This document shows positions 35,355-48,985 of a DNA stretch of 64,000 nt, in pieces. The position numbers were made by a program, and so were the translations under genes. Source of the DNA: Blasia pusilla (Eukaryota; Marchantiophyta; Marchantiopsida; Blasiales); contig CM114271.1 of the NCBI GenBank assembly GCA_050084515.1, positions 37,820,001 through 37,884,000 on the forward strand, written 5' to 3'. Every line of letters begins with the position of its first letter. The first letter of the stretch is position 1. The notes beneath the pieces are model-generated. The model worked only from the letters and a program-made list of their open reading frames with translations, was not told the DNA's origin and made no database searches.

Positions 35355-35362
35355 CTTATATA
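35355..35362 (-). promoter_or_regulatory. TATA box, minus gene, unit 3
   Basis: TATATAAG on the minus strand, at the conserved position. Confidence 0.7.
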
Positions 35363-36100
35363 CTGAACAGAGCAATGTGAGGCTGCTCTGTAGTTGCTGC
35401 CATCCGCCCGTACTCGGGTGCTGAATCATGCCTCCCAGTGGAGGCCGGGATGGCCGAGAAAGGATTCCCCACCTCCACGGCCTCCACGGTCAAATGACGA
35501 CGAAGTCCAAAGTTGCTGTTCTAAAGGTCGTCCCGCTCTGACCCGTCCGACGTAGCAAGCGTCTTCTCGAACTTCCATTATGGGCGCGGCTCGGATAAAT
35601 TGGTCACTAGAATAGGCGTTTTCACCGGCCGAAAGACAAGTGAACATTACGCTTTTACGCCTGTTCCATCCGCTTTTAGCCTCTGTTGACTCGTTTGAGG
35701 ACAGAGAAAGGACGACCTCACCGGCGTTTAGCATGCAGCCCGCGGTAGGATACGTTAAATTCGTATAGAATCGCGTTGAGACGGTCGGTCAGTGGAAACT
35801 CGTTAGTGTAAATATTGATAATGGACTGCCTTCGAGGGTTGTTCGTGCGTGAGTCATGAAGCGGATCACGGGAGTCAGATTAAAGCTAATGCAAGTTACA
35901 GCGAAGACCTTTCTAGGGACAAGGGGCATGCTAACTCGGACCGATGCGACACGCTGCCCCGTTGCAAGTCCTCAAGAGCACATGCCTAGCAAGACGTCGT
36001 CGGCAGGCCTGGGAAGCATTTCTGGTCGTTTGATCTAGACCAATGCATGCATGGCCTTTTTCCCGTGCTAGGCACCAGCTGAGGAGCGTCCTCTGTTCAG

Positions 36101-36108
36101 TATATAAG
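36101..36108 (+). promoter_or_regulatory. TATA box, plus gene, unit 3
   Basis: TATATAAG, 143 nt after its last-but-one base to the ATG at 36251 is conserved as in units 1 and 2. Confidence 0.7.
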
Positions 36109-36250
36109 AGCCTCGCGCACTCTCAGTTCGCAGGCCTTCATCGCTAACCAGTAAAGTCTCGCAATCAATCGATCTGCTCTTGCATCCAACTTTAGATCTC
36201 CGTCTAGATCATTTAGTCCATTCCATCAGGGTCGAGATTCAGCACCGGAA

Positions 36251-37023
36251 ATGGGTTCCTTCGAGTCTGCTGTGGAGTTGGCCGTGCCTGTGAGCGCCTT
36301 GTGGGCGGCTTTGAAGGAGCAAAACACGCTGTTCCCCAAGCTCTTACCAGAGGTCATTAGCAGCGTTGAGGAAATCGAGGGTGTGGAAGGACACGTCGGC
36401 TCCATCCGACTCATCAAGTTTGGTAAGATCACGAAAGAACATGTCAGGCTCAAGAAGTTTATGCACACAGTGTTGATGAGTAAATCACGGTCCGTTTTAT
36501 TGATCCCATTTAGCAGTCTGTATATAAAGAGGGGGTTTAAATTACTGTCTTGATCGATGGGGTTGGTGGATAGCCTGTTCAGTCAATTGCAAGACTTTTG
36601 GATAACGTTCTCGGATGAATGCGTGATCGATGTTGCAATTAATGGCGATGAACGCTTAGTATCAATAGGCATGGCCACCTGAAATTGAATGATCGGTTCT
36701 CACACCAACACCGTCCACACTTTCCAGTGGCTCCCGCGGGCGCGTTCGTCAAGGAGAAGCTCATCGGCCTGGACCTCGAAGGTGATTCTAAAATCACCAC
36801 TCAAGAGATCGAGGGAGGACATCTCAGCGAGGGCGTAGGCTTCACCAAGTGGGTTACCATCATGACCATCAGCGCCGTCGGCGATGACAAGTGCAAGGTG
36901 CACGTCACCACCGAGTACGAGGGCGGCTCAGAAAACGCCATTCCTGGCGTCGTCGAACAAGGGCAGGGAGCAGTCACACATTTGTTCAAAGCAATCGAAG
37001 ATTATATCAAGAACAAGGCGTAG
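36251..37023 (+). CDS. Bet v 1/PR-10-like protein (unit 3, plus gene), two exons
   Basis: Exons 36251-36422 and 36728-37023 (172 + 296 nt) encode 155 aa. The intron is 305 bp, 109 bp longer than in the unit 1 and 2 plus genes; the extra piece (CTGTATATAAAGAGGGGG.. to GCGTGATCGATG) is shared with the unit 4 pseudogene and so is probably ancestral. Glycine-rich loop GVEGHVGS, then a conservative V-to-I change (GSIRLIKF). Near the C-terminus QGQGAVTHLF replaces QAQGAVTHLF. TATA box at 36101. Intact and probably functional. Confidence 0.92.
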
Positions 37024-39549
37024 ATGAATTCAGCGTTGTGCGAGTATTGAACCCAGGGAATCAGAATGTACTCCCGTTGCATGTTTCCTGCCGATCGAGC
37101 TAGAGCCCTTCAATTGTTTTTCGAAATTTCGTCATCAATTAGCATTGTAGGTAATTGTAAGTCAGAAACAGAATAACACCCTTGAACTCGACGCTTCCGT
37201 GTGTGTCCTAGTGCTAGCCGGCCCTGGTTCAACCAGGTTTAGTCGAGTTAGATCTAAAATCCTGGGGGTGCCATTCGGTGATGAGTTCCTGGCACAGAGT
37301 TTTTATTCCCAATTAGCTTCGGTAAGAGCTCTGATTTCTCTCAAGCCTGATGGCGTCACGGCACCGCAGGATGCACGATTTTGGAAAGTGTAGGAGTTCT
37401 GATCCCTTCTATGAATGAAAATTTGGAAGACTTTACGGGACGCTCAGTCTATTGTGTACGCACAGCGGATAGCTATTAGCAAGAGTCTCTTGAAACGCAC
37501 ACATGCAAGAAACTTGCTGAATTCTCGCAACCTGGAAAATGTCATTAATGAATGAACAGATCCAATTTGAAGGCAAGCAGAACTATCAATCAATCACTGA
37601 ACAGTTCGGCGTTGAAAGCAGCTCCCGCTTTCAGCGGCGAGCTGAATATTGCAAATGATATAGATGCAGAAGGTAGTTAGAATACGCGAAGAAGTTTTTG
37701 AAATGACCTGCGAAGCTGTATCACTTTTTATAGTCACGAGTGTAAATGAAATTAATTATGAAGAAATGTGGATTGCTAAGTGGAACCATCAGAGTTTAGG
37801 ACTAGAAGCTCGCTAGATTAAGGCTGAGAGTATTTTTCTATCTCAAAGACGGTCTACTTATTGAAGTAAAATTGAGAGCTCAAGAGACTGATCTAATGTG
37901 CGAAGGATGATGCATCTAACCATGAAAGGAGAGACTGAAATGATCCTCAAATAATTATGCGGGGAAAAACCGATAAAGTACTGTAAAGAAGCTACACTGG
38001 ACCAGTGATTGGTTCAATCTAAGAGGAGGTGCAAGCCTTTTGCGTTAACTTGGTCATCTGTGGATCTTCTTGAAAGTTCCTACAGAGTGGACGTACGTCT
38101 GGAGACGTTGAAGTCTCCAAGGGTCCCACGTGATCGATCATGTTCAGGATATGAACCGCCAGGACTTCATGCAAGTCTACCAAGGTCTCGTTCGCGGCTT
38201 CAGACGAACTCAAGTCCGGAACTACAGGACATAGGTTGCTTTCGCTTACTCCCGATCGAGAGGCCTACAAATCATCATTATCTATTACAATACTCTATAT
38301 TATTATTATTTTAGTATACATCTTACGGAGAGTGTTTCCTTGATTCGGTTAGAAAATGTACCCTTTTCGGGTTATTTAATTTTTTTTACTAAGGAACTGT
38401 GAATTTGGTTTCGTTTCTTCATAATCACAAATAGGGTTCACAAAAGGAAGACTGACCGGACAGTAAGACACATATCTCTAAAGTCCTGTCTCTAGACCGT
38501 AAGGCCGAAACATGATTCGGGAGTTTCTTTCGCGGTAATGGAGCCGGCATTGTTGGGAAATCTTTTTTATTTTCGGTAATTTTCCAATTTTTAAATTTTC
38601 TACACAGTTGTTCGGCTGAACGGGAAAAAAATTTCCTTTTGGACTTCATTCTCTACTAGTTGTAAGACAATTAATTGAGTTCAATTGTTGCTTCCCCTTT
38701 TTGGGACTAAGTTATCCACGGAAGAATTGAACTTTAAATCACACACATTTATTATTTTATTTATAATAAATACTTTAGAATTAATTACATATTATTAATT
38801 ATAATTCTACAATAATTAATTAATTAATAATAACACATTTTTCTAATAACCACAATAGAATAAAATCGAATTTTCTAAAAGACCACATTCGTCCGAATTG
38901 ATGTTAAGTACAAATATTAATTTAAAATACAAGGAGTATTATTTCTATCATAACACCCTCAGATAAACTTCATAGAAGTAAAAACATTTCTTTGTGTAAT
39001 ATTATATAGAAATAAATTATTTCTATAAATATATATACATATATAATTTTTTTTCTAATAATCCTAAAAATATATCTCTTGGTAACTGGTTTATATTAGA
39101 ATGGGTGATCCTAGATGTTTAATAAAAAAATAATCAGATAATCTGGAAAATAGTAAAATATTTGTAATTTTTTCCCTTAATTCATATTTGATGGGAAGGG
39201 AAAATGAATCTTAATTGAGAAGGAATATTGTTTCAATTTTATTGGAGGATGGAATTACTTAGGGAAATATGGGAGAAGGAATAGATTTCATTTAAATTTT
39301 AATTTAGGAATGGAATTTAATTAAGTTTCTCAATACTATGTTTTAATTTTCAAATGAGAAATATGATTATTTTTTAAAATAATATTTTTCCTATTTGATA
39401 TTTCCAACAAAAAAAAAGAGCTTCAATGGAAGACGTAATGATTTCATTAATTGAAATTGACCAAAAATTTAGATAATGGATATTATTTTGATGGAAAGAG
39501 AAGGTATTGTTCACACTTTAATAGAAAATTACAATTATCTAAAACATTT
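37024..39549. other. 3' flank and AT-rich tail of unit 3
   Basis: Near-identical to 11776-14439 but lacks the hairpin of 13209-13259. From about 38.7 kb strongly AT-rich. No supported gene. Confidence 0.6.
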
Positions 39550-42140
39550 TTAAAATTTAAAATTTTAGAAATAGAGTATATTTACGGCCTCTACATGTGG
39601 GATAATTTAAGATTTCCTCTTCCAGAATCCAGGTGCGTTGTGTTTGCCTCATTTTTTTCTAAGCTCGTTACGCATGTCCAAGTGTGCATCCATATTACGT
39701 GGAGGCTTTGATACCTTCCGATGGAAACCGCTCTCACATCTCGCATTAGGTCACTAAGTTCGGATTCGCGTACTCAATCGAGCTCGCCTCCACGTTCTAT
39801 ATATCAGGAAGAACCTTTACACTAGCTCTTGGACTCTCTCATTCCCTCATGCCCTATCTACATTCTTGCCCACAGTGAGGAAGTGCAAGTGAGGTCACGC
39901 TCTACCTTGCTCTCACCGTCTCACCTTGATTTGAGTCACGGCCCTCTAGTGACTCCGTTTGCACGCGTGTTCACACTCTACCACGGTCTGCACCTCAAAA
40001 TTTTATTTCAATCGTGACCCTCTATTGTCTGCGTTTGCAGATGTGTTAGCTCTATAACTTACCTGAACATCTGCTCTATATCTCTATCTCTCTCTCATTT
40101 CTGCACATTTTTCTTATATCTGCTCTTGGGTCTGCTCCATTTCGTACAAGTACTTCGTTGGCCCTCTACTTCACATTCCTTTCTATTCGTCTTCATAGTT
40201 CAGGATTAGTTGTCTCTTTAAATGTTGAATCCGAAATCCTTCAGGGTACACATACGCTTATCTCAATGCGTCAACAGGTGCCACACCTATCTTTTTTTGT
40301 CTCTGAGTCTCTGATTCATTGTCTGACAAGCTCACCACCGCCACTTCATCTTAGTCACGATTACAGCTCAAATACACTAGTATATTTGATCTGCTTGATC
40401 AAATCACCACTTGATCTGCTGCTCCGAGTGGCATAGCCTCCTGTGTTTGTTTACTGAATGTATTACAATACTCACGAGCTTCTATTGGTTGTGACTAATT
40501 TTTGAATGTAATTCCTACTCGATTTCTCAAAGTCACCATATATGCTCTTATATTTGAAAACAGGAAACCCTCTCTCTCTATCTACTCTTTCGATCATTGT
40601 ATAAACTCTCATAAAATAGAATGGCAGAAGTTGTGCGGGCCATCGTCAGATCTCTTCCTCTTTTGCGCGTAGCTAGAACCGTTTCTAGTGCCTACCCTCA
40701 AGAAACCAAATGCAGGGGATAGCGTGACGAAATAGTTATATTTTTTAGAGTAGTAAGAGCGCAGATAGGCTCCCCCCTGCACACGTGAGATCATAAAGCT
40801 ACTCTAGAGGGCATGTGATTCTATCCTCATATTTCCAGATTGTAACCATAAGCGACACAGCAGTTTCTCAATACCATCATTTAGCACGGATATTCTCTAA
40901 TACGCATCAATGGCTTGCTATTCCTTCTCAGCACAGCCACGTCTAGGGTGTTTTTCTCTCCTTCCTCCGTCCAACCTTGCCATCCTATTGATCAAAACTC
41001 TATAGAAAGTCAGGAATAAATCACTAGTTCATCTCAATTACATATGTGAGATACATTATCCACATTTTGTTGTACATATTTTCAAGTATTTAATGTGTAT
41101 TTTTTACTCGCCACTTCACCAGTTTGGATATTTAGTTTGAAAGTTCATTCTGTGGTACTAAGCCTGTTCGTCCCGGCGGACAATCTTTTTTTCCCTCTTT
41201 CAAGTATCCACGCACTATTGGCCTCTACACATACCAGATTCCTACTCCGGGCATTGTGATGAAGCGGTGAACCTCATCCTCTTTAGAAGCTCAGTTTCTC
41301 ACATAAATCGAGGCAAATCTCACAATAACATTGCTCTTATTCCGTCACATACCCCTTTACCTCTTCAATCAATTACTTTTTCCCCTCAAACCTTTATTGC
41401 TGATGCTATTGGACAATAGGACATTGCATTTGGAGTTTCCTGCATATATATTCTTCTCTTTTTTTTTTCCTGGAAGTTTCTGGATTCTACCAGACACAAC
41501 TAATATGTACTTCTAAAGTTCTCAGATTGCCAAAGGTGTTAAATTGCATGTCGAGATAATCCATCTAAAAGTAATCACCTTTTGGTACACTTTAGAGGAA
41601 GTTCACGGATGTTTGAATCCATTGACTATGAATTCTTATTAATCGCACAGAGTTATTACTACAGCGTTACATTCCAGTTTGCTATTCATTCTGACAATAA
41701 TCGATCAACGAGTGCTTCTGATACGCATAATCATCTCTCTTCACTTGAACTCTTCTTGTCTGAATATCGACCACACATCAAACAAGGAACCCTACTTTGT
41801 ATCTCATATTATTTCCATCTTCTGAATTTTCAGTCCTACTGCTTGCTACAGGAATAAATCAATTCATGCATGCTTTACACTCATTTATGTTTTTCCCTCC
41901 ACATGTATCTGAGCACATCGTGATAAGTATTCACATCTTGCCAGCCGTTTGATATACATCTCATTGATATTTTAGAGTTAGCATACTATTGCTCTTTTTG
42001 TATCTAAATATTGTATATTCATGCTTCCTGTACACACTGCTGGCCTCGCCGTACACTAAGCTATAACTTCCTATTTAGATTTTCTCCTAGGTAGTACACT
42101 CGACTCTATATTTTAACAACATATTAGTTAGAACAATTCC

Positions 42141-43567
42141 ATGGATGACCAGCTTGCTCATTCAACTTGTTTTTTCGATCAGAGATTACAGATATTAGAC
42201 AATAGAGCTCCAGTATGTTTGCGGGCAAGGAATACTTCTACTCCTACCCGCCCAGTTAGAAGCAGAGACACGACTTTCTTGAAACGCAAGAAATCTCGCC
42301 TGCATATTTCTAAGCAGAGGGCTCATTATAGGCACACCTTGGAAAATCAGTTAGCCTGTAAATCTATTGCCTACTATTGGCCATTTGCTGACCAATTATT
42401 CTCCATATAGGAGTTAACGTATTTATCCATCATTTCATGGATGTTATGTTGTGGTTATTGTGGAATTGTAAAGTATTCCACTCCTAAGGATCCCATGTCC
42501 ACAATTTCCACATCTCAATATCCTCCATATGCCTTATGTAATGGTTTTCTAACTGTCTATATTATACCCATGATAGGTGAGTTTTATGCGTGTGATCCTT
42601 GTACCACTCTAGATCCAAGGACTTCACACAATGTCTACATGACACCCTCTTATATCAAGCAGATTCTAGCTCTTTATCCCCTTCATCTTCAACTACTATC
42701 AATGGTTGACTATTGTATTAGCATTATACAAAAGTATAACGGGTTCCACAAGGGATTTTTCAATGCAACATCACTTAAAGATTTGCCTCTCATAGCATGG
42801 AACTTGGACTTTACTAGTATCCATGATCTTCAAGCCACAATCACAAGTTTGACACAGATCTTGGCCATAAATGTACAGATAAACCACCCTTACAGAGACT
42901 ATAAGTGTTCACTTGAGTTGCCCAATGCATCTGCTGGCCTCGTCATTCTACCTTCTACTACAATAGACACTATTGTTAAATCATCTCAAAGTAAAGGCCA
43001 AGTAACACATAGCATGTCCCATGATCCATGTAAGCCAGATCTTAATTTGTTACAGGATGTTACTTATTCCATACCCGTTCAAAGAAGTAATGCCTCTCAT
43101 AAATCTGATAACGGCTCCATATTTTCAGAAATCAGGCCAATTATAGAGAACCTTTATTGATAGACTTATTAGGGTCTTCCAATGATAAGAGGCTAACCAT
43201 AGAAATAGGGATATTTCCCTTTCCCTTTCCTTTTCCGTATCTTTGGGGATTCTTTCCTAGTATTGGCTCTTTTTCAGATTATATGAAGTTAAGGTCAAGA
43301 CAACTATTTAGACCTTTTTCACTTTACGAGCCATATCCTATGGTTATGCACCACCTAAGACAATCCATATCCCCTTCTTCTACATCGTTATCTTGTTCTT
43401 TCACTCTTAATAGAGATCTAGAAAAATGGAGAAGAGACAAGCCACACCTACTTGAGGAAGATCCATACTTTAATCTATCAAAATATTCATTGAGCCCTCA
43501 ATTACCTGGTACTCCTGCTTGGCATCGCAAACACTTGAAAGATCTGAGAGCCATGGTAGCTAGATAA
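42141..43567 (+). pseudogene. Helitron protein, N-terminal region (copy 2)
   Basis: A basic arm (42141-42410) in frame with a 239-aa ORF (42441-43160: MLCCGYCGIVKY, FYACDPCTTLDPRT, PLIAWNLDF), then an ORF in another frame (43157-43567: EPYPMVMHHLRQ to LKDLRAMVAR). Same breaks as copy 1. A 6-bp expansion in the CCCTTTCC run at about 43225 is specific to this copy. Confidence 0.65.
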
Positions 43568-43919
43568 GGCATGCCCTACACCCTTACATTTGATGAAGTT
43601 TTGCCTACAAGATGGACAGAGATCGGACACATAGAGAAAATAGTAACAAATTTCAAATAGTTCATTTATATGGAGAGATACACATGCAGAGTGTGCACAA
43701 CACTTCCAAACCAGATTGCACACATTTCTCTCCGAGTACATACTCTCGAGTCCCCATATCCTTGGTCATGTTATAGATTACGTAATCAAATATGAGTTAC
43801 AAAATAGAGGTAGCCTGCATTGTCACATAGTATTCTGGATTTCTTCAAATGATATTGATAGAGTCACTTCTGAAACATGTGCTTACATTCCTAGCTCTAC
43901 ATGTTCAAATCCTCCATGA
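43568..43919 (+). pseudogene. Helitron HUH Rep domain, copy 2
   Basis: Collinear with copy 1: DYVIKYELQNRG followed by SLHCHIVFWI, HUH codons at 43818-43826. Stops and frame changes on both sides. Confidence 0.75.
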
Positions 43920-43970
43920 CAAGAAACAAATACTAGTTCCATTAGTCCAAATTCAATACTTCTTGATTAT

Positions 43971-44853
43971 GTGACCTCTAAAAAATTGCACCATTGTAAA
44001 GAAGGTGCTTATATAGTTAGGAAAAAAGACAAGAAACCTCATTGTAGGCCACGTTTTCCTGTTGACACAAATCTAGCCACAGTTCCATTCATTAACCCAC
44101 AAACCATGCGTTGGGACTCATTATCAACCATCTCACCTTCATCGCAATGTTATACCATACCATCCATTAGTTTTGCTGCTTTGGGAAGCACACATGAACA
44201 TACAAAGAGTCACAAATATAGATTGGTCCTTTTATCTTATCAAGTATGCATTAAAGTCAAAACCCACAGGCTCACTTGATATTGACACAGAAATTGGTAG
44301 GTGCCTTGGATTAGAAGCCTTGGATGAAGTTAGATTGAAGCTTATCTCATGAGTTGTTCTGAATCATTCAATTTCCGCAATAGAAGAAACTTTAGCATCC
44401 ATGCAAATACCTATAATATTCAGGTCCCAATCTCACAAATATATTGACTCAAACCCTCCCTCTCGAAGAACTTTGTTATACAAGAATGCTTCAATTCCTT
44501 GTATCCACCCTGTTGAGCTATACTCTAATAGACCATCCTCTTTAGAAGATTTGACTTTCACACAGTATTGGACAAGTTATGATATATATAAGAGACCTAC
44601 TAAGAAAAACATTACCACAGTTGTAGGAATTGATTCTCTTGGAAAAAGTGTTTATTCCCCATCCAGAGTTATCAAGTCTACAAAGTTTCACCCTTTACAC
44701 AAGTGGAATGAGTCCTTTTATAACCTACTTTTACAGCGTATTCCATTTAGGTCAGAGCAAGATCTTCTTCTTCGACTTCCACTCAGTGCAAACTTCTCCA
44801 TGAATGTTTACATCGTGGCATTTTTCAAGACATGGAGTCTATTACCTCATTAA
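43971..44853 (+). pseudogene. Helitron Rep-helicase linker region, copy 2
   Basis: ORF pieces 43971-44279 and 44401-44853, the latter ending in HPLHKWNESFYNLLLQRIPF then RSEQDLLL, as in copy 1. Confidence 0.6.
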
Positions 44854-45049
44854 TACAAGCCCATCTTTGTTCAAAACTTGGAGAGATCTTGTCCATCTTT
44901 GCAAAAATAGTGTCAAAGTGTGCAAACATCTTCCAACCAAGTCTAGACAGTGATATACATTCATTCTTCGGAGGTGTTACCTCCATATCACAACCACGTT
45001 AGGAGAACAATACTACCCATATCCACACATGTAGGATACTAAACACATA

Positions 45050-46497
45050 ACAACACAACTTATTCAAATATTTGCAAAACCTTTCCTCTACAATTTTCTT
45101 GCTCCAAGGATCTCCAAGTTGAGGAAAAAAAATCTTTGTAAATTTCATGTGTAAGTATTGGAGAAACAAAGGCTACTATCTCCTCCTAGCAACTACTACA
45201 AGTATTGCAGCAGTACGTCTCCATCTTGAAGCAACTATAGTACACTATGCATTTTGCATACGACTTTGTGGAGACATTCCTAACATGCATGCTACATCCG
45301 ATTCCTACATTAGGCTGTAGAGTACAGACATTGTTATTATAGATGAATGTTCTATGCTCACTCCTTGTTTGATGCAAATAATAGCCATGAGACTCAACCA
45401 AAGCAAGCCATGTTACACCAATACACCTTTTTCTAACAGATTAATTTACTTGGAAGTGACATGGCGCAGCTACCTCCTATGTGTACTCATACAGTTGAAC
45501 TTTTGTGTAGCACTTGTCACCCACTAACGTCTCCATTTCTAAGTAATTTTAAGAAGCTCGAATTAAAGACTCCAATAAGACACTCTGGCGATCTAGATTA
45601 CCTTAGATTTCTAACTGATATTAGATCCTCACTACCATCAAAATCTGAAATTTATGCTTGCTTAAAATATTGTTTTTCCAATGAATCAGAAGCTGTAGAC
45701 TTTATTTCACATGATACATTAATAGTTTGTTCATACCGCATTGATGCCCAAGTATTTAACACAGTATGTCTCAAGAGGTTCTTTGATACAATATCAATTA
45801 TTCTTGTTGGAATAGCTACTAATGCACCTTCAATTCTAGAGTTAGCATCTTGGTTAGAAGATGAAGATTTTCATTAATTGACATATATTGCAATTGGGTG
45901 CATTGTGATGCTAGCCTCTAATATGAACTTGGAAATCCAAGCTGCAAACGGCTCTCATGCCATCATCTCAGCAGTTCATTGTGTTGATCATGACATACAT
46001 TCCATAACAATTAGAATTACTTCCTCGGGTCACTTTGTCAGTGTCACAAGGTGAAGCTTTCCTTTACTAAGATATGGGTATGGTTGCAAGTATTTGAAGA
46101 GGACATTCCCATTAATTCTTGGATATGCCATGACAAGACATAAAAGCTAGGGGCTAATTGTAAATGGTCGTTTTTGTTCGTAATTAAGTCCGCCTTCATT
46201 GCTAGATTAGTTTATGTTATGCTTTCTAGAGTTTGCAATGAGCAACAGTTGCACATTCTTGGTCAACTATATCCGGATGATTTTTTGACAATTGGTCAAA
46301 GAACTAGTTCCCTTGCAACTTTTCTATGCCTCTACATTATGCAAATGTCTACTAGTGAGACTATTTCGAGGACCAGAGGTAAAAAGCCAATGATGACAAC
46401 ACATCAACTACATAACTCAACAACTATACCATCTCCAATCTATGATTATCATCTACATTCTCAACAGCTACAGCAACCTGCAGTAGCATCCTCTTAG
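45050..46497 (+). pseudogene. Helitron Pif1-like helicase domain, copy 2, same Walker A stop
   Basis: Walker A LQGSPS-stop-GKKIF with TGA at 45120-45122, identical to copy 1; Walker B IVIIDECSML with Asp-Glu codons at 45342-45347; MAQLPPM at 45461; then the C-terminal pieces NGSHAIISAV, TFPLILGYAMTRHKS and VYVMLSRVCNEQQL (to 46497). Copy 2 has an additional stop (VTR-stop-SFPLL) at about 46051 that copy 1 lacks. Confidence 0.8.
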
Positions 46498-47057
46498 CCT
46501 CAGGTCATTTCCTTGCAATAGTACACAATTTTCTCTATAGATATTCCCAAGTTCTCGATCTAACCATTGCAGAGGTTCCTAGAAGTTACATGGACTTTGC
46601 CAGTATGATACTAAATGACATTCAAAGCATTCCTCAGCCGTTTACTCCACGAACTGTTCAGCCAATTGAGAACCAAATGAGATTCTATGACAACCTTGGC
46701 CTTGTTTCATTTTTGGTACCTCTACAATTCTTTAAGTAAAAAAATTAATTGAAATAAATAAGGCCTTCAAAGAAAAGAAAAAGTACCAAGTTAAGCTAAA
46801 ATCCAACATGTTGTCCTTACACTATGATAGAGGGGGATTCGACCCCTAATTGAGTAAGAAGCTCAATCAGCCAATCTGTCATCCCCCTAGCGTACTCCCT
46901 CCCACTAATTTACTCCCAATTCAACAGTGTCAAGTACACTCGAAGCAAAATCTACAAAAATATTGAATCCAACATGTCTCAAACATTAAAAAACTCACCA
47001 AGATCAACTCATACTCTAAATGTATGTAATGAAAGCATATAAGTCGAATGAATAAAG

Positions 47058-47118
47058 TATATATTATATATATATATATTTTATATATATTATATATATA
47101 TATAATATATATATATTC
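47058..47118. repeat. Interrupted TA microsatellite
   Basis: TA-rich run broken by extra T or A bases; the allelic position in copy 1 is a pure (TA)22. Confidence 0.9.
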
Positions 47119-48059
47119 TATCTTTAATCTTGATTTCATTATCAAGGTCACATTAGAAATCACCATTTCAATATCAATCGATTGCACATTTATTGCATCA
47201 TAAGTATACAAGGTTTTGTTATTAGATAAGCATGATCGGAAGACTTGTACCAATTATACATAACACGACAAATGCTTCCCTTTTGTCCACATACAGGCAT
47301 ATCCAACAAGTCCAAGGACCTACGACGTCTTGACCAATGTGAACCATTCTTTTAAATCATAAACAAAATATGCCCCAACAAAGATATGCTTCTTTTTGCA
47401 ACACTTGCCTCAACTGCAAGTTTTGTCTCTTTTCCCTTCTTTTTCTTTGACTTTGTTGATCTTGTGGAAGGACCAACGTTATATTTCTTAAAACTCAGAT
47501 GTTATTACATTAGTTTATACTTTCATTAAACCTCAAATATTTTGCCCCTTTTCCTCTAAAAGTTTAATATCATAATTTTATGAAACTATGAAATATCTTT
47601 TGCTTATGTCTCCTGTATCTTATCTTCCAATCACTTTTGTATGAGTTGCAACTTTGTGCAACACCGACTCCACTTAATCTCCCAATCTGGATATACATAT
47701 AATCATCCACTCGAGATGGCCATATTCTATTTCTAACTATTTATCAAAACTCAAACACATTGCTACATTTCTACTAAATTTACATGGTTTCAATATTCAT
47801 AACAACAATTCTATTTAAAGACATCAAATCTAATATATAACTTTCCAATTACAAGCTAACAAGAATTTATATTCCAAACAAATTCAATGGCTCTAAACAT
47901 GAAATCAAGATTTCACACAAACTCGGTCCTCCATCATTTGAGCAATTTTATTTTTACGTCCTTATTCCCATTCTTACCAAAATTCCCCATATATTTCATT
48001 TATTCCCTCCATGAGCCCCTTTAAAATGCCTTCCCTTTCCTATAGCGGGCGCATACTAG

Positions 48060-48985
48060 TTAGTATTGAAATTAAAAATATTTTTACATTATTTAAAACT
48101 CAATTTTGTAAAAAAGCACATTTTTTAGCATATACGTTGTGGACCGAATAATAGGGACCATAGTGCTTTTCTATCGCAAAAGACGTATCACTCCAAGAGT
48201 TGCAAACTCTACGATTGAAGTAGAGTTTGGAGCTCGAGACTCGTATATACTCTCGGAAGGACAGTTCTCCCAACGCAGTCATCCATCCGCAGTTTTGATC
48301 GCTGATCACCTTCGAGAAAAACTTGTCCTTACAATCCATGATGGTGGAGGGGCATGCTTCGTAAATAAAAACAAAGCACTAGACTAAAATTTTTTTGGGC
48401 ATCTGATGGCCAAATAAATCATCTCAACGATACACCCGATTGCACTCGGTTAAACGAGCTAGCTCCGGTTACCACAGACTCAATCTCACGGACTCTCATT
48501 CTTTATCTGTAACCGGACTCCATTCCATAATTGATGTTGATAAATTTAAATGATGACTTATCATGAAAATATGAACGGAAATGGTGTGAGGGACCATTTT
48601 GAATTTCAGGTGGCCATGGCTACTTGTACTAAGTCGATCACGGATACATCCCACATTTGAACGTTATGTCCAAATTTCCTAAAGGTTAAGTTTTGAAATT
48701 GACTATGTAGGTGAGCTATTGATCTGAATGAGTTTAACCGTCTGCGTCAAATTGGTGCTAAGCGTAGGGGTTCATACACTCATTATTTCGGTAATATTCA
48801 CACCAGTAGGAAAGCCAAAAGGAAAGCGCGCCCAATCTTATAATAGTTAGATTTAACTAGAAGTGTACATCTGGATTTAGTCCCATCGATCTCTTTGAAT
48901 TCATCAATACATTCAAGCGGAACATAAAGTACGAGCTGCGAAATGGGAGCGGTAAAACCGAGCGTACCGAGATTCAGCACCGGAC
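48060..48985. other. Unit 4 head and fused minus-gene intron remnant
   Basis: Positions 48.1-48.66 kb are a unit head. From about 48700 the sequence follows the intron of a minus Bet v 1-like gene (compare 34.69-34.95 kb), then jumps at about 48967 (GAGCGTAC|CGAGATTC) into the plus gene's leader. Minus exons 1 and 2 and the whole divergent promoter are missing. Confidence 0.75.

Larger units (their letters stand above)
35191..36250. promoter_or_regulatory. Divergent promoter region, unit 3
   Basis: The same 1060-bp spacer as in units 1 and 2, with both TATA boxes, inverted leaders and a GC-rich centre. Confidence 0.7.
39550..48059 (+). mobile_element. Helitron-type element, copy 2 (decayed, probable 3' end kept)
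   Basis: Collinear with copy 1, about 25.1 kb away. The right end reads TATAGCGGGCGCATACTAG|T: CTAG (a CTRR terminus) at 48056-48059 followed by T, with CCTATAGCGG-like remnants of a short stem just before it, as expected for a Helitron. The left end is uncertain (about 39550-39600). The first 2.5 kb has no domain I can name; 46.5-48.06 kb is non-coding, with an interrupted TA repeat. Confidence 0.75.
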
